Part shown: one piece after another, positions 1-10,172 of the stretch
How the letters are laid out: each line of letters starts with the position of its first letter
Numbering within the stretch: position 1 is the stretch's first letter
Assembly (NCBI GenBank): GCA_027001645.1
Contig: JALTMP010000232.1
Location: forward strand, 1-48,076
DNA length: 48,076 nt
Direction: 5' to 3'
From: Candidatus Heimdallarchaeota archaeon
GTDB lineage: Archaea; Asgardarchaeota; Heimdallarchaeia; Heimdallarchaeales; JAJRWK01
Notes under the pieces: generated by a model
Databases searched by the model: none
What the model saw: the letters and a program-made list of their open reading frames with translations, nothing else
Told to the model about the DNA's origin: nothing
Program-made: the position numbers and the translations under genes

Positions 1-1759
1 CAGGCTCATCAAATAATGCGGTACTAACAGCGAGGAGAGTATAAAACCATCCTCTTGTCTGGTCAATCGCTTCTGTGATGAAGTCATATGGAAATGTCCC
101 CTTGAACATTTCATTGTTTTCGAAGGGGTAGTGGTATTGGGCAAATGAGGCAGATCCACTATCATACCAGCAATCAATTACGAATTCTTCCCTTTTCATA
201 GTTCCATCGCATTGAGGGCAACCATAGGTGATTTGGTCGACCCATGGCCTATGAAGCTCAAAGTCCTTGGGCAATGAACCAGCCTTTTCTTCAAGTTCCT
301 TCTTACTACCAAGAGCCTCTTGGTGACCACATGAGTCACAAGTCCACACAGGTAACGGTGTTCCCCAAAAACGAGTTCGGGAAAGATTCCAGTCTGCAAC
401 ATTTTCAAGCCACTTGCCGAACCGTCCGTGTTTCAAGTGGTCAGGAACCCATTGAATTAGTTCATTATTCTTAAGCAAATTGTCTCGCAGTTTGCTCATG
501 CCGATGAACCATGAATCGATGCCATAGTAGAGGAGAGGGGATTTGCAACGCCAGCAATGAGGATAAGAGTGCTCATATGTTTCTTTCTTCAAGAGTTTTC
601 TTTCTTTTTCGAGTTTCTTGATTATGAATGGATCAGCGTCCTTTACAAACTTCCCTGCAAAGTCGGTTATTCGTTCGTCAAATGTCCCATCTTCCTTGAC
701 AGGTCGGAGTACTGTAACTCCATATCTTCGGCCTGTTTCGGCATCCTCTGCACCAAATGCAGGAGCACTGTGAACGATTCCAGTTCCTTCATCTAGAGTG
801 ACGTAAGTATCAAGAGAAACGAAATAGCCTTTATCCACTTCTTTTTCCAGATATGGGAATAAAGGTTCATATCGCTTTCCTTCTAATTCAGCCCCCTTGA
901 AAACTTTGAGAGGCTTGATTTTCTTGCCAAAAACCACTTCGATCCTTTCCTTGGCAAGGATATACTTTTCTCCATCATGTTTGACAAGAGCGTAATCATA
1001 ATCAGGATGAACTGTTAGCATTACGTTTGAGATTAGGGTCCAAGGGGTGGTAGTCCATGCCAAGAAATAAACTGGATCATCATCAGGAAAGTCAAGAGCT
1101 TTGAATTTAACAGTGATTGCGGGATCTTTGACTTCCTTGTAACCTAAAGCAAGTTCATGGGTGGACAAGGTCGTTCCACACCTAGGACAATAAGGAGCTA
1201 CTTTTACTCCTTTGTACAACAGCCCCTTTTCCCACAATTGTTTCAATGACCACCAAACACTCTCAATATAGTCATCACTCATGGTTAGGTAGGGATTATC
1301 CATATCCAACCAAAATCCAATTCTCTCGGTCAGCGTTCTCCATTCTTTTTCATACCGTAGCACAGATTCCCTACATTTGCGATTGAATTTGTCTATGCCA
1401 TAATCCAGAATTTGTTGTTTTTTGGTAAATCCTAGCTCCTTTTCAACTTCGATCTCAACGGGCAACCCATGACAATCCCATCCAGCTTTTCTGGGTAATA
1501 CTTGTTTACCATTCATGGTCTGAAAGCGAAGCATCGCGTCCTTATAGACCCGCGTTAGAGCATGGCCCATGTGTGGTAAGCCATTTGCGGTGGGCGGACC
1601 CTCAAGCCAAGCAAAAACAGGCGAACCGTTCCGGTTTTTTTGGGATTTTTCAAAAATATGTTCTTGCTTCCAGAATTCCAAGATCTTGGTTTCGACTTCT
1701 GGGAGTTTTGAGATGGAAGGAACTGCGTCAAATTTAGTCTGTTCTGATTGTTCGGTCAA
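1..1759 (-). CDS. ileS: Isoleucyl-tRNA synthetase, N-terminal part (gene continues past window start)
   Basis: Reverse-strand translation from TTG at 1759: (M)TEQSEQTKFDAVPSISKLPEVETKILEFWKQ...GPPTANGLPHMGHALTRVYKDAM (HIGH motif), ...NWNLSRTRFWGTPLPVW...; SD GGAGGTG 7 nt before TTG. Not in ORF track because it runs off the edge. Confidence 0.96.
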   Translation of the reverse strand, partial: MTEQSEQTKFDAVPSISKLPEVETKILEFWKQEHIFEKSQKNRNGSPVFAWLEGPPTANGLPHMGHALTRVYKDAMLRFQTMNGKQVLPRKAGWDCHGLPVEIEVEKELGFTKKQQILDYGIDKFNRKCRESVLRYEKEWRTLTERIGFWLDMDNPYLTMSDDYIESVWWSLKQLWEKGLLYKGVKVAPYCPRCGTTLSTHELALGYKEVKDPAITVKFKALDFPDDDPVYFLAWTTTPWTLISNVMLTVHPDYDYALVKHDGEKYILAKERIEVVFGKKIKPLKVFKGAELEGKRYEPLFPYLEKEVDKGYFVSLDTYVTLDEGTGIVHSAPAFGAEDAETGRRYGVTVLRPVKEDGTFDERITDFAGKFVKDADPFIIKKLEKERKLLKKETYEHSYPHCWRCKSPLLYYGIDSWFIGMSKLRDNLLKNNELIQWVPDHLKHGRFGKWLENVADWNLSRTRFWGTPLPVWTCDSCGHQEALGSKKELEEKAGSLPKDFELHRPWVDQITYGCPQCDGTMKREEFVIDCWYDSGSASFAQYHYPFENNEMFKGTFPYDFITEAIDQTRGWFYTLLAVSTALFDEP

Positions 1760-1787
1760 GTTTGTACACCTCCAAAATCATCGAGTC

Positions 1788-1863
1788 CTAGGATGGATTC
1801 TCCTTTAAAGTGAAGAAAAAATAAATGATTATTACTGGAGACGAATTTGGCGATCCATCCTAG
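1788..1863 (-). repeat. 11-bp perfect inverted repeat (CTAGGATGGAT / ATCCATCCTAG, 54-nt loop) in the ileS leader
   Basis: Arms at 1788-1798 and 1853-1863 read directly. Confidence 0.6.
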
Positions 1864-2021
1864 AATTTCACCAAGAGTTAATTTGTTATGACATTTTAAA
1901 GGCTTTCCAATTTAGTTAGGACTTTGTAAATGGTACAGAGAAGGCAGACATTTGCAACACAGCGATGCATAAAGGATAGGTGTCAAAATCAATAATAGTT
2001 CTGAACCCAAGACTTCAATGA

Positions 2022-2657
2022 ATGAGAGGAATTGAAATTTTACTTAATTGTGCAACGTCCGCAGACGGATTTCTTGGGAAAAAGGGTGAGGAAACAAAAC
2101 TTAGCAATGAAGAAGATTGGCGGCAAGTCCATCTTCTAAGAGAAGCGTTTGATGTGATTTTAGTTGGGGCAGGCACAATCAGAACCGATAATCCATCCCT
2201 TTGTGTCAAAAAAAAGTGGATCGGACGAACTCCAAATAGGCATCCACATAGGTGTGTTCTTACAATATCTGGAAATATTCCTGCAAATGCCAAAGTTTTT
2301 GATACGCGTGCCCCTACAACAGTATTTTCTTCATCCGAGGGAAAAAAGATATTGCGTAAAAAAGGGATTGACGAACGAGCCGAGATAATCGAAATCAGTC
2401 CGGAAAACACTGTTGAGGCAATTGTGAAATGGATGAAATCAAAAAACTATAAGAGCCTCTTTGTTGAAGGAGGAAGCAGAATATTCACCTTATTCTTGCA
2501 ATCAAACCTTAGGCTGAGATTTAGGGTTTTTAGATCACCGCTGTTCCTCGGAGGAGCTAACAATGTTCCTTTAGTCTCGGATTTATTTGCAGATCTTAGG
2601 AGAGTTAGGACGTACTTGTTGGGAAACGGAACAGTGGATCTTTATGAAAAAACCTAG
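2022..2657 (+). CDS. RibD C-terminal-type reductase (2,5-diamino-6-(ribosylamino)pyrimidinone 5'-phosphate reductase, archaeal type)
   Basis: CATSADGFLGKKG, VGAGTIRTDNPSL, LFVEGGSRIF motifs of the RibD_C family. Confidence 0.88.
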   Translation: MRGIEILLNCATSADGFLGKKGEETKLSNEEDWRQVHLLREAFDVILVGAGTIRTDNPSLCVKKKWIGRTPNRHPHRCVLTISGNIPANAKVFDTRAPTTVFSSSEGKKILRKKGIDERAEIIEISPENTVEAIVKWMKSKNYKSLFVEGGSRIFTLFLQSNLRLRFRVFRSPLFLGGANNVPLVSDLFADLRRVRTYLLGNGTVDLYEKT

Positions 2658-2668
2658 ACGAAGAGCCT

Positions 2669-3109
2669 TCAAAATTGTGAAAAGTTCAGACTAGAAAATA
2701 GTTCTAACCCAATTGTTCTAACGTTAGGGAATATGTTCAATGATTTTGATAGCTTGTCGGCGTCAAAAATAGATACCGTTTCGCTTATTTTGGGAGATTC
2801 GCTGGTTTTGGCTACATAGATAAAATCTAGGTGATAATGATCTTGCTCAATTTGCTCTTCGAGAATGCGATATGGTTCAGGAAGAGACTTCGCTCTTGAA
2901 TCATAATAAACCGCTGGTTTTGTTAGGAGAAATGTTACGTTTTGGATTCCGGTTTCCTCATTAATCTCGCGAACTGCTGCTTCGTGAGGGGCTTCATTAG
3001 GTTCCACATGTCCTCCGGGAGGTAGCCAAGAATTCAGTTTGTCATGCCAGACAAGCACTAGCTTGTCTTTGTAAAAGAGATAAGTCGTCGAGGTAAAATG
3101 GCGGATCAT
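2669..3109 (-). CDS. NUDIX hydrolase
   Basis: Nudix box GGHVEPNEAPHEAAVREINEETGI. Confidence 0.92.
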   Translation of the reverse strand: MIRHFTSTTYLFYKDKLVLVWHDKLNSWLPPGGHVEPNEAPHEAAVREINEETGIQNVTFLLTKPAVYYDSRAKSLPEPYRILEEQIEQDHYHLDFIYVAKTSESPKISETVSIFDADKLSKSLNIFPNVRTIGLELFSSLNFSQF

Positions 3110-3212
3110 CTCTTGATGCCTATTAATGGACGTATTTTAGAATTTGGAACATGGGCTTATGTGAACCCGATTCTTGCTGAAAGGGAAAATAGGGAATACA
3201 TGAACGTTTTTT

Positions 3213-4625
3213 ATGATAAAAGTAGATTCAGTGCCCATGTCAGAAGCAAATGATGCAAAGCACTTTGATTTGATTTCGATAGGAAGTGGCTCCGCGGGTA
3301 GGAAAGTAGCAGTAGTTCTCAAAAGAGCAGGCTGGAACACGGCGCTGGTAGAAGGAAGGGTTGATGATCACTTTGGTGGGACATGCATCAACACGGGGTG
3401 CATACCAACAAAAGCTCTTGTTGAAGCTGCACATAATGGCTATTCCTTCACACAGGCAAAAGAACATGAAAGAAAAATTGTTGAAAGAATACGAAAAGGA
3501 ACCCTACGTCATGTGGAAGAAAGAGTGGGTGTTCCGGTTATCCGGGGATATGCTTCATTCGTGGATGATCACACCATCGAGGTGAATGGCGAAAAATACT
3601 CTGCAGACTACTTCGTTGTCGCAACAGGAAGTGAACCAGCCATTCCTCCAATCAAAGGAATTGACAAAGTAAACTATAGTACCAATGAGGATATCTTGAA
3701 ATTGGAAAAACCTCCAAAGCATTTGCTAATAATTGGAGGAGGCAGGATCGGTCTTGAATTTGGACAAATGCTTCATAAATTCGGTTCAGATGTAACGATC
3801 TTTGAGGGAATGCCGCAAATACTACCTGGCGAGGACAGAGAGATGGCTGATGCTCTAAAAGAGCATCTTACATCATTGGGAATTAAGATTTTTACAGGGC
3901 GATTTGTTGATGAAGTAAAGGAGGTCGTCAAAGATGATGGTTCTAGGGAGTTTGAAGTCCATCTTTACGAAGGAGAAAATGCGGGAGTCTATAAGGGAGA
4001 CATGCTTTTAGTTTCAACCGGCAGAAAGCCGAGAATTGGTCCATTGAAGTTAGAAAACGCAGGAGTTGAAGTTGAAAAGGGCGCCATTAAGGTCAATGAA
4101 TTTCTTCAGACTAATAAGCCACACATATTTGCAATAGGTGATGTGGTTGGCAATCCCATGTTTACAAACTGGGCAGCATTTCAAGCTGGTGTCCTAATCA
4201 AGAATTTGAAGAAGTCGAAAACAAGATCCGATGACTGGAAACCACTTGTCGCACCTAGCATTCCTCGAATAACCTTTACGGTTCCAGAACTGGCTTCCGT
4301 AGGACTCACTGAAGAAGAGGCAAGAGAAAGATATGGAGAGAAAGTCGTTGTATACAAATTCTATAACAAGTGGCTTGGCAAATCAATGATTGTCAATGAT
4401 TGGGTTGGATTCCTTAAAGGAATCGGGATCAAGGGTTCAAATGAAATCATCGGTGCTCATCTATGGGGAGTCCGAACAGCGAGTCTAGTTCAAATGTTAG
4501 TCCTCGCTAGAGACAACGGGTTAGGATGGAAAGAACTTGGAGAAATGATTTATGGCCATCCAGTTTTGGCAGAAGGCATTGAGGCACTAGGCAACAACAT
4601 GACTAGACTCACACAAGCAGAATAA
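3213..4625 (+). CDS. Pyridine nucleotide-disulfide oxidoreductase (dihydrolipoamide dehydrogenase / mercuric reductase-like)
   Basis: Redox motif GGTCINTGCIPTK, NAD-binding GGGRIGLEFGQ, FAIGDVVG, C-terminal GHPVLAEG. Start may be the Met at 3237. Confidence 0.9.
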   Translation: MIKVDSVPMSEANDAKHFDLISIGSGSAGRKVAVVLKRAGWNTALVEGRVDDHFGGTCINTGCIPTKALVEAAHNGYSFTQAKEHERKIVERIRKGTLRHVEERVGVPVIRGYASFVDDHTIEVNGEKYSADYFVVATGSEPAIPPIKGIDKVNYSTNEDILKLEKPPKHLLIIGGGRIGLEFGQMLHKFGSDVTIFEGMPQILPGEDREMADALKEHLTSLGIKIFTGRFVDEVKEVVKDDGSREFEVHLYEGENAGVYKGDMLLVSTGRKPRIGPLKLENAGVEVEKGAIKVNEFLQTNKPHIFAIGDVVGNPMFTNWAAFQAGVLIKNLKKSKTRSDDWKPLVAPSIPRITFTVPELASVGLTEEEARERYGEKVVVYKFYNKWLGKSMIVNDWVGFLKGIGIKGSNEIIGAHLWGVRTASLVQMLVLARDNGLGWKELGEMIYGHPVLAEGIEALGNNMTRLTQAE

Positions 4626-4802
4626 TAGTGAAGCCTAGGCAACACCATGATTGAAAATCTTCTTCCAGACCTCTCTGCTTTTTGTGATCTTATTTTTCTT
4701 GGGACACCCCGTAATGGAAAGAAGTCAATATTGCTTCAGTGACGATTTAGGCAGACACGGATGGCAAGGGATAAAAGAGCCATGGGAAAATGTAGCATGT
4801 CA

Positions 4803-5141
4803 TCTGCGCTCGGGGTTACTACGCACGCCGGGGGGTTCGGCCTCCCCTGGAAGCTGGAAATGGTCGATATGCCAGGGCGTGAGCGGGGTTCAAGGTCCTC
4901 CTAACCCGTTGAAGAGCGCGGGAAGAACAATGAAGCCTGGCACTAGCAAACGGGCCGCGCCGCGAGGCTTTCTCGGAGGAGAAAGTTAGAAGCGGCTTAG
5001 GCCAAACCGGGTCAGGGCCGGAAGGCAGCAGCCCTAAGGCCGGCGGTTCGTGCTGCTAGAGCGCTGGGCAGAGGGAACCCGTGCACACCCAACGGGGGTT
5101 GGAGGATCGAGGCTCCGCCGCGTAGCCTAGACGAGCGCAGA
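4803..5141 (+). ncRNA. Archaeal signal recognition particle (7S) RNA
   Basis: S-domain motif GGGTCAGGGCCGGAAGGCAGCAGCCCTAA; Alu-domain GCCGGGGGGTTCGGCCTCCCCTG; 5' TCTGCGCTCG pairs with 3' CGAGCGCAGA and CTACGC with GCGTAG closing the molecule. Confidence 0.93.
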
Positions 5142-5169
5142 ATGATTACTATTTGAAGGACTGGAAAAA

Positions 5170-5445
5170 ATGACTGGAGAGAGCATCGCTCAATGGAAAG
5201 CAAGCGCAGAAGACGCGTTTCGAATGCTCATTTATTTCTCAGTAATATATTTGATCGGATATTATGTGATCATATATCCCTTGAGCTTTCTGCTTGCAAA
5301 TTCCCCCATATTTCAAGGTTTGGTTCCCATTTTATATGCAGTAATTATCGTATACGGTGTATTCTTAGCCATTGCAAAAATGCTACATGACGTGCTCGGA
5401 AACCCAGAAAATCGTGGGTTAGAACCTCTGAAGATCAAACCCTAA
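5170..5445 (+). CDS. Small two-TM membrane protein, function unknown
   Basis: 91-aa ORF directly after SRP RNA with two hydrophobic segments; next ORF begins 2 nt after its stop. Confidence 0.7.
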   Translation: MTGESIAQWKASAEDAFRMLIYFSVIYLIGYYVIIYPLSFLLANSPIFQGLVPILYAVIIVYGVFLAIAKMLHDVLGNPENRGLEPLKIKP

Positions 5446-5446
5446 C

Positions 5447-6286
5447 ATGGAAAGGGTGATGGAAATTACGGCTATCTCCCATGCCGAATCATGGTTCCAA
5501 ATTCTGCGTATTGATAAATGGGTTTATGCGCTCAGAGAACGGTTGGATTGGATAGACCCTAGATTTCTCACAATGTTTGCAAATAATTATCTCATCATCG
5601 GCGAGAAAAAGGCAGCCCTTATTGATACAGGAATTGGGATTCACAGCATCAAAAAGGCAGTTAAACCCCTTATAAAGGATAAGGAAATATTCGTTTTCAA
5701 TACACATCATCACTTTGATCATGTTGGAAATAACCACGAATGGCCGAGAATTTATGTCCACAAATTTGACCTTCATAGAGTAGCGCTTCCCGAGGAACTT
5801 ATTTTTCTTAGAACTTCAGACGGAGTCTTTTCTGATGAATTTCTCAAGAAGGGAGGGGTTACAAAACCAGCAGATGAACATTATCCCCTAATAGGGGGGG
5901 AAGTTTTTGAATTAGGTGGCATTGATCTAAGAGTTATTCACTCGCCAGGACACACACCGGGATCAATCAGCATATCTACATCAAGGAAACACTTAATCGC
6001 TGGTGATACCATTCACAATGGATCAATATACCTCCCTCCAAAAGAAACCCTGAATAGCTATTCTCATTCATTAAATTCCTTAATTGAAGAAGTGATTCGA
6101 GAACAGAAGTGCACTGTTCTTGGGGGACACGAAGAACCGATAGTTGCTCAAGAAAACATTGAGTTGCTAGGCCAGATTGTCCAGAATTGGCAAAAAATAA
6201 GTAATGAAAAAAGGCAAAAATATAATGATTTTCTCAAGGCACACATTCTAAGTTACCCTCCATTTAAATTCGTTATCCCAGATTGA
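5447..6286 (+). CDS. Metallo-beta-lactamase fold hydrolase
   Basis: THHHFDHVGN, SPGHTPGS, AGDTIHNG, GGHEEP motifs. Confidence 0.92.
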   Translation: MERVMEITAISHAESWFQILRIDKWVYALRERLDWIDPRFLTMFANNYLIIGEKKAALIDTGIGIHSIKKAVKPLIKDKEIFVFNTHHHFDHVGNNHEWPRIYVHKFDLHRVALPEELIFLRTSDGVFSDEFLKKGGVTKPADEHYPLIGGEVFELGGIDLRVIHSPGHTPGSISISTSRKHLIAGDTIHNGSIYLPPKETLNSYSHSLNSLIEEVIREQKCTVLGGHEEPIVAQENIELLGQIVQNWQKISNEKRQKYNDFLKAHILSYPPFKFVIPD

Positions 6287-6389
6287 TCAAGACTACATAT
6301 ATTTACTCACGCACAAAAAAATTGTCTACACCATTACTGCGCCGGTGGCCAATAGAAAAACTTCAAACAATAATTGACCCATTTTACAA

Positions 6390-7490
6390 TTGGGACGGTC
6401 AATGAAAGAAACACTTACGGTTGAATTTCTTGTTGATATGAAGGGAAAAATCCATGAACAATTTGAAGTTGAAAAACCCCGATTTCTCCGGAAAACAGAT
6501 ATTGCTAGTCTTGATGACCAGAGATTAGTAGCAATCCCAGCTCTTGTAAATGGCCATGTTCACTCTGCCGACTTTAAGTTGATCAGCAAGGGGTATGGAA
6601 AAAACACAAGCGCACTAGTGGGAAAAAATGGGTTGAAAAAGGAACTACTAGCGAAACTAACAGTCGAGGAACAAAGGGATACAATTCGACAATTTGTAAG
6701 AAAAAGCAAGACAGAAGGTAGTTTTGTTGTCTTTGATTTTCGCGAGGGAGGGGTTGAAGGATCCCGCATAGCCAGAGAAGCATCAAGAGAAGAAGAAATC
6801 CAGTACTTCATATTAGGAAGAACCTCTGAAACGGAAGAAATAGAACAACTAAGCAAATGGGCCGATGGTATAGGCATTCCCGATGCAACTCGTTGGGATC
6901 GACAAAAAATAGAGGAGATGATTGAACAAGCAAAAAGCATGGGTCTATTCACCGCAATCCACGTTTCTGAGACAAAAAAAGCAAGAAACAGATTCTTGGA
7001 ACGAGAAGGGGAATCAGATATTGAGTTTGCTCTAGACCTTGGCATCGACATGTTGGTGCATCTCACTCACGCAACACAACGAGACTTAGAGTTGCTCATC
7101 AGATCAGAAGCAATACCAGTTTTTTGTCCTCGGTCGAATGCATACTTGTCAAATGGTGCGCCCCCCATTTCTAGATTTCTTGAGAAGAACACACCATTCC
7201 TGTTAGGCACGGATAATGTCTTCATATCTTCGCCCAATTTGTTTCGAGAAGCGGATTTCTTAGCACGAATAAATGAGGAAAAAAAGAACAAAGATATCCA
7301 ACTAATTTTCCAAGCCATCACAGGAACACACCCAAAACTAACTGGCCGGCTCGGAAAGAAACTTCCAGCGTTCAAACACGAGAAATATTTGATTCTAACC
7401 TATCCATATGGTCTCGATAAAGAGGATCTTTTAGCATGGATTGTTCTTCATTCTCATCCGGGGAACGTTATAGGATATTTTGCGAGATGA
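6390..7490 (+). CDS. Amidohydrolase superfamily protein
   Basis: ALVNGHVHSAD, FTAIHVSETK, HLTHATQRDLELL, LLGTDNVFISSP metal-site motifs. Confidence 0.82.
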   Translation: MGRSMKETLTVEFLVDMKGKIHEQFEVEKPRFLRKTDIASLDDQRLVAIPALVNGHVHSADFKLISKGYGKNTSALVGKNGLKKELLAKLTVEEQRDTIRQFVRKSKTEGSFVVFDFREGGVEGSRIAREASREEEIQYFILGRTSETEEIEQLSKWADGIGIPDATRWDRQKIEEMIEQAKSMGLFTAIHVSETKKARNRFLEREGESDIEFALDLGIDMLVHLTHATQRDLELLIRSEAIPVFCPRSNAYLSNGAPPISRFLEKNTPFLLGTDNVFISSPNLFREADFLARINEEKKNKDIQLIFQAITGTHPKLTGRLGKKLPAFKHEKYLILTYPYGLDKEDLLAWIVLHSHPGNVIGYFAR

Positions 7491-7649
7491 GAGTCGAGTT
7501 GTTGGTTTTTTAAAGGAAGATTGCTTGAATGGGAACAAAACATTCCGATAGACAAGAAAAAGCATCCTTCAAGAAAAAATCAACTTTCAAGTGAAGGAAA
7601 GGATTTTCGCATTGATTTTTGAGAAAATTCCAGCCATTTCATAATTATT

Positions 7650-7666
7650 ATATCATATAAAAAAAG
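7650..7666 (+). promoter_or_regulatory. Putative TATA box of the uppS-like gene
   Basis: AT-rich element tatcatataaaaaaag about 40 nt upstream of ATG 7704. Confidence 0.4.
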
Positions 7667-7703
7667 AGGGCTTTTAGAGAAGATCATTTGTTGGGTGAAA
7701 TGA

Positions 7704-8471
7704 ATGCAGTCAGTCCTAGCCCCTGCTTACGTTGTCTACACTAGAAAATTGCTTAGCCAAATCTCTCAAGGACCGATTCCGAGGCATATTGGTATCATCT
7801 TGGACGGAAACCGCCGATATGCAGCGTTCAAAGGGATTGATTATGCAACGGCATATGAACAAGGAGCAAAAAAGCTCGAAGAAGTCCTAGAATGGTGCTG
7901 GGACTTAGACATCAAAGTAGTTTCTGTTTGGGTGTTTTCCACGGAGAATTTTAATCGTTCAAAGGAACAAGTAGAGCTCATCATGAAAATGGCAAAGGAG
8001 AAAATGAGAAAGCTCAGAGAAGATAAGAAAACACACGAAAGAAAAGTCAAGGTGATCGTTTCGGGTGCTCGAGATCTTTTGCCTCCCGAATTGATCGAAG
8101 AAATAGAGCTTACTGAAAGAGCCACGGCAAACTACGACCAGCGTATCTTAAACATATTATTAGCCTATGGTGGTAGAAGAGAAATTACAGATGCTGTTAA
8201 GAACATTGCACGGCATGTGAAAAGAGGCGATCTAAACCCCGAGGAAATCTCAGAGGAGATAATTGCCAAGAACCTCTATACCGCAGGCCTTCCTGACCCC
8301 GATCTTATAATTAGAACAAGCGGTCAGGAACGACTGAGTGGTTTTCTTATGTGGCAAAGTGCATATTCTGAGTTCTATTTTGCAGAAGTCTTCTGGCCAC
8401 TGTTCCGAAAGATTGACCTATTGAGGGCAATTCGAACATATCAACAACGGACAAGGAATTTTGGAGCTTAA
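7704..8471 (+). CDS. uppS: cis-prenyltransferase (UPP synthase family)
   Basis: HIGIILDGNRRYA, VSVWVFSTENFNR, LIIRTSGQERLSGFLMWQSAYSEFYF. Confidence 0.95.
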   Translation: MQSVLAPAYVVYTRKLLSQISQGPIPRHIGIILDGNRRYAAFKGIDYATAYEQGAKKLEEVLEWCWDLDIKVVSVWVFSTENFNRSKEQVELIMKMAKEKMRKLREDKKTHERKVKVIVSGARDLLPPELIEEIELTERATANYDQRILNILLAYGGRREITDAVKNIARHVKRGDLNPEEISEEIIAKNLYTAGLPDPDLIIRTSGQERLSGFLMWQSAYSEFYFAEVFWPLFRKIDLLRAIRTYQQRTRNFGA

Positions 8472-8473
8472 AA

Positions 8474-9400
8474 TCAGAGTAGCCCAGCTTTGGTCAGAAG
8501 AATGAATTCATCAACAGTTAAACCTCTACCGGATTTAAAGTTCTCAAAGGCAATAGTAAGCTCTCTGGAAACTTCTTCTTCCATTTTTTTTCTTTCCTCA
8601 GAATTTAGATTCCTCGGCAGGCGATCGATTTTCTTTTTGAAACGTTCATACAAGGCAAACAAACTCATATATTCATTATGGGCAAGTTCCGATTGCATCT
8701 TATATTCTCGTTCAGAGCGACTCAGACCTACAATTTTGGCCTTAATATTATTAAGCTCGTCCATTAGGTCAGAAAGCTTTTCAGCAAGAAGAATGGCTTC
8801 TTCAACCCTATCATGGATAGACTGATCTAAACGTTCTAGCTCCTCGGTTGCATGTAATAAAGAATCGACAATAATTGTTTCAGATCGTAACACATCGAGT
8901 TTTTCTTGGAGCTCATTTAATCGTGAAATCAATTCCTTTTCTTCATTAAAGCTTAGTTGTCGAGTTTCATATTCCCATTCTAGCTTCTTGATTTGAGCTT
9001 GTAAGTGTAGCATCCTTCTCTTTTTCAAAATCGAACCTCTTATTTTTTCATAGTCTTTGATAGGATCAATCTGGCTTTTCTTTTTTAGCTCTTCTTGCCT
9101 CAGTTGCATTTGGGTGAGTTCTTCGTTTAGTTGAACAACTTGTTCCTGATAGGACTTGAGAACCGCCATTTTTTCCTGCAATAGTTTCTGCCACTTATCG
9201 ATTTCCTCCCGGACACTCTTGCTCTTAGTAAAGAAAGCATCTCTGATTTCTCTCAAATGCTGCAGCTTCAGCCGAACTGTGTCCAGATCTAATAAATCGT
9301 CTTGGCGTTTCACATGATCACCCGAATACTTCGTGGTCATCACCCCACATTCTTTGCAACATTCCAAAGGCAATTTCCATGTTTTCGTTGGTTTCTGCAC
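8474..9400 (-). CDS. Coiled-coil protein (COG1340-like)
   Basis: Long heptad-rich KLE-type sequence; start may be the Met at 9340 (overlaps the upstream GPN gene). Confidence 0.75.
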   Translation of the reverse strand: MQKPTKTWKLPLECCKECGVMTTKYSGDHVKRQDDLLDLDTVRLKLQHLREIRDAFFTKSKSVREEIDKWQKLLQEKMAVLKSYQEQVVQLNEELTQMQLRQEELKKKSQIDPIKDYEKIRGSILKKRRMLHLQAQIKKLEWEYETRQLSFNEEKELISRLNELQEKLDVLRSETIIVDSLLHATEELERLDQSIHDRVEEAILLAEKLSDLMDELNNIKAKIVGLSRSEREYKMQSELAHNEYMSLFALYERFKKKIDRLPRNLNSEERKKMEEEVSRELTIAFENFKSGRGLTVDEFILLTKAGLL

Positions 9401-10088
9401 TCACAGCAGGAAATTCAGACACGTAGCTATGGTTTTTCAGAACTTCAGTTATGTCTCTTGATAAGTCGGCTTCGAGTTGTGTTCCTTCTTGTAATAAATC
9501 TGTGATAAGAAGTTCAGGGTCTTCTCCCCATTTTAACAAACGATCCTTGGTTTCTGGACGAAGTAGGTCACTTTTGGTAATCAGAAGAGTCTGGGGAAGT
9601 TGTAAACGGTAAGAGACACTTAAGGAGAGCAATAATATGCTTACAAAGCTACTCGCTGTGGAAGCCAGAGTTGGATCAACAAGGAATAGCCCTGCTCCAA
9701 TATTATCGGTTCCTAAGAGAAGCTTCTGAATGATAGGACCGCTTTGGCGATAAGCAAAGATTTCCATTTGGCCAGGAGTATCCACTAGAACGTATTCAGG
9801 CCCAACGGTTTCAATATCTGTGATTAGTTTATCAATCACAGTCAACACATGATCCATGGCGGCCATCAGTGCCCCGTTAGGGCCCAACATGTAATTCTCT
9901 GTAATCTTATCAATATCTATGTACTCTCGAACATCAATATGGGGAGAATAAGGCAGCACTTTTACTCCCGGATCTAAATTCAGAATGGCAACATCTAATT
10001 CTACGAGCTCCATCCAGTGATGCAGCGCATATGTCATCAAACTTTTCCCACTTCCAGCTGGACCAAGGATGAAGCCAAACTTACTCAC
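9318..10088 (-). CDS. GPN-loop GTPase
   Basis: P-loop GPAGSGKS, GPNGALMAAMDHVL (GPN loop), LVDTPGQMEIF, ITKSDLL. Confidence 0.94.
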   Translation of the reverse strand: MSKFGFILGPAGSGKSLMTYALHHWMELVELDVAILNLDPGVKVLPYSPHIDVREYIDIDKITENYMLGPNGALMAAMDHVLTVIDKLITDIETVGPEYVLVDTPGQMEIFAYRQSGPIIQKLLLGTDNIGAGLFLVDPTLASTASSFVSILLLSLSVSYRLQLPQTLLITKSDLLRPETKDRLLKWGEDPELLITDLLQEGTQLEADLSRDITEVLKNHSYVSEFPAVSAETNENMEIAFGMLQRMWGDDHEVFG

Positions 10089-10172
10089 ATGGAAACCTAA
10101 ACCTTAGCGATATATCCTTTTTCCGATAGAATCCTTCCCTCATTTAAGGATTCACAAAGAGTTTGGGATTTC

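Noticed and set aside
196-1808. ORF-track ORFs 196-408(-), 244-474(+), 557-796(+), 1569-1808(+)
   Set aside because: All lie inside or antisense to ileS, which is open over 1-1759 on the minus strand in a different frame.
2015-2410. ORF 2015-2410(-), 131 aa
   Set aside because: Antisense to the RibD-like reductase, no recognisable protein features.
4651-5203. ORFs 4651-4989(+) and 5012-5203(-)
   Set aside because: They overlap the SRP RNA gene; GC-rich RNA translated by chance.
6560-7375. ORFs 6560-7066(-), 6583-6786(-), 7067-7375(-)
   Set aside because: Ser/Phe-rich antisense shadow ORFs of the amidohydrolase gene.
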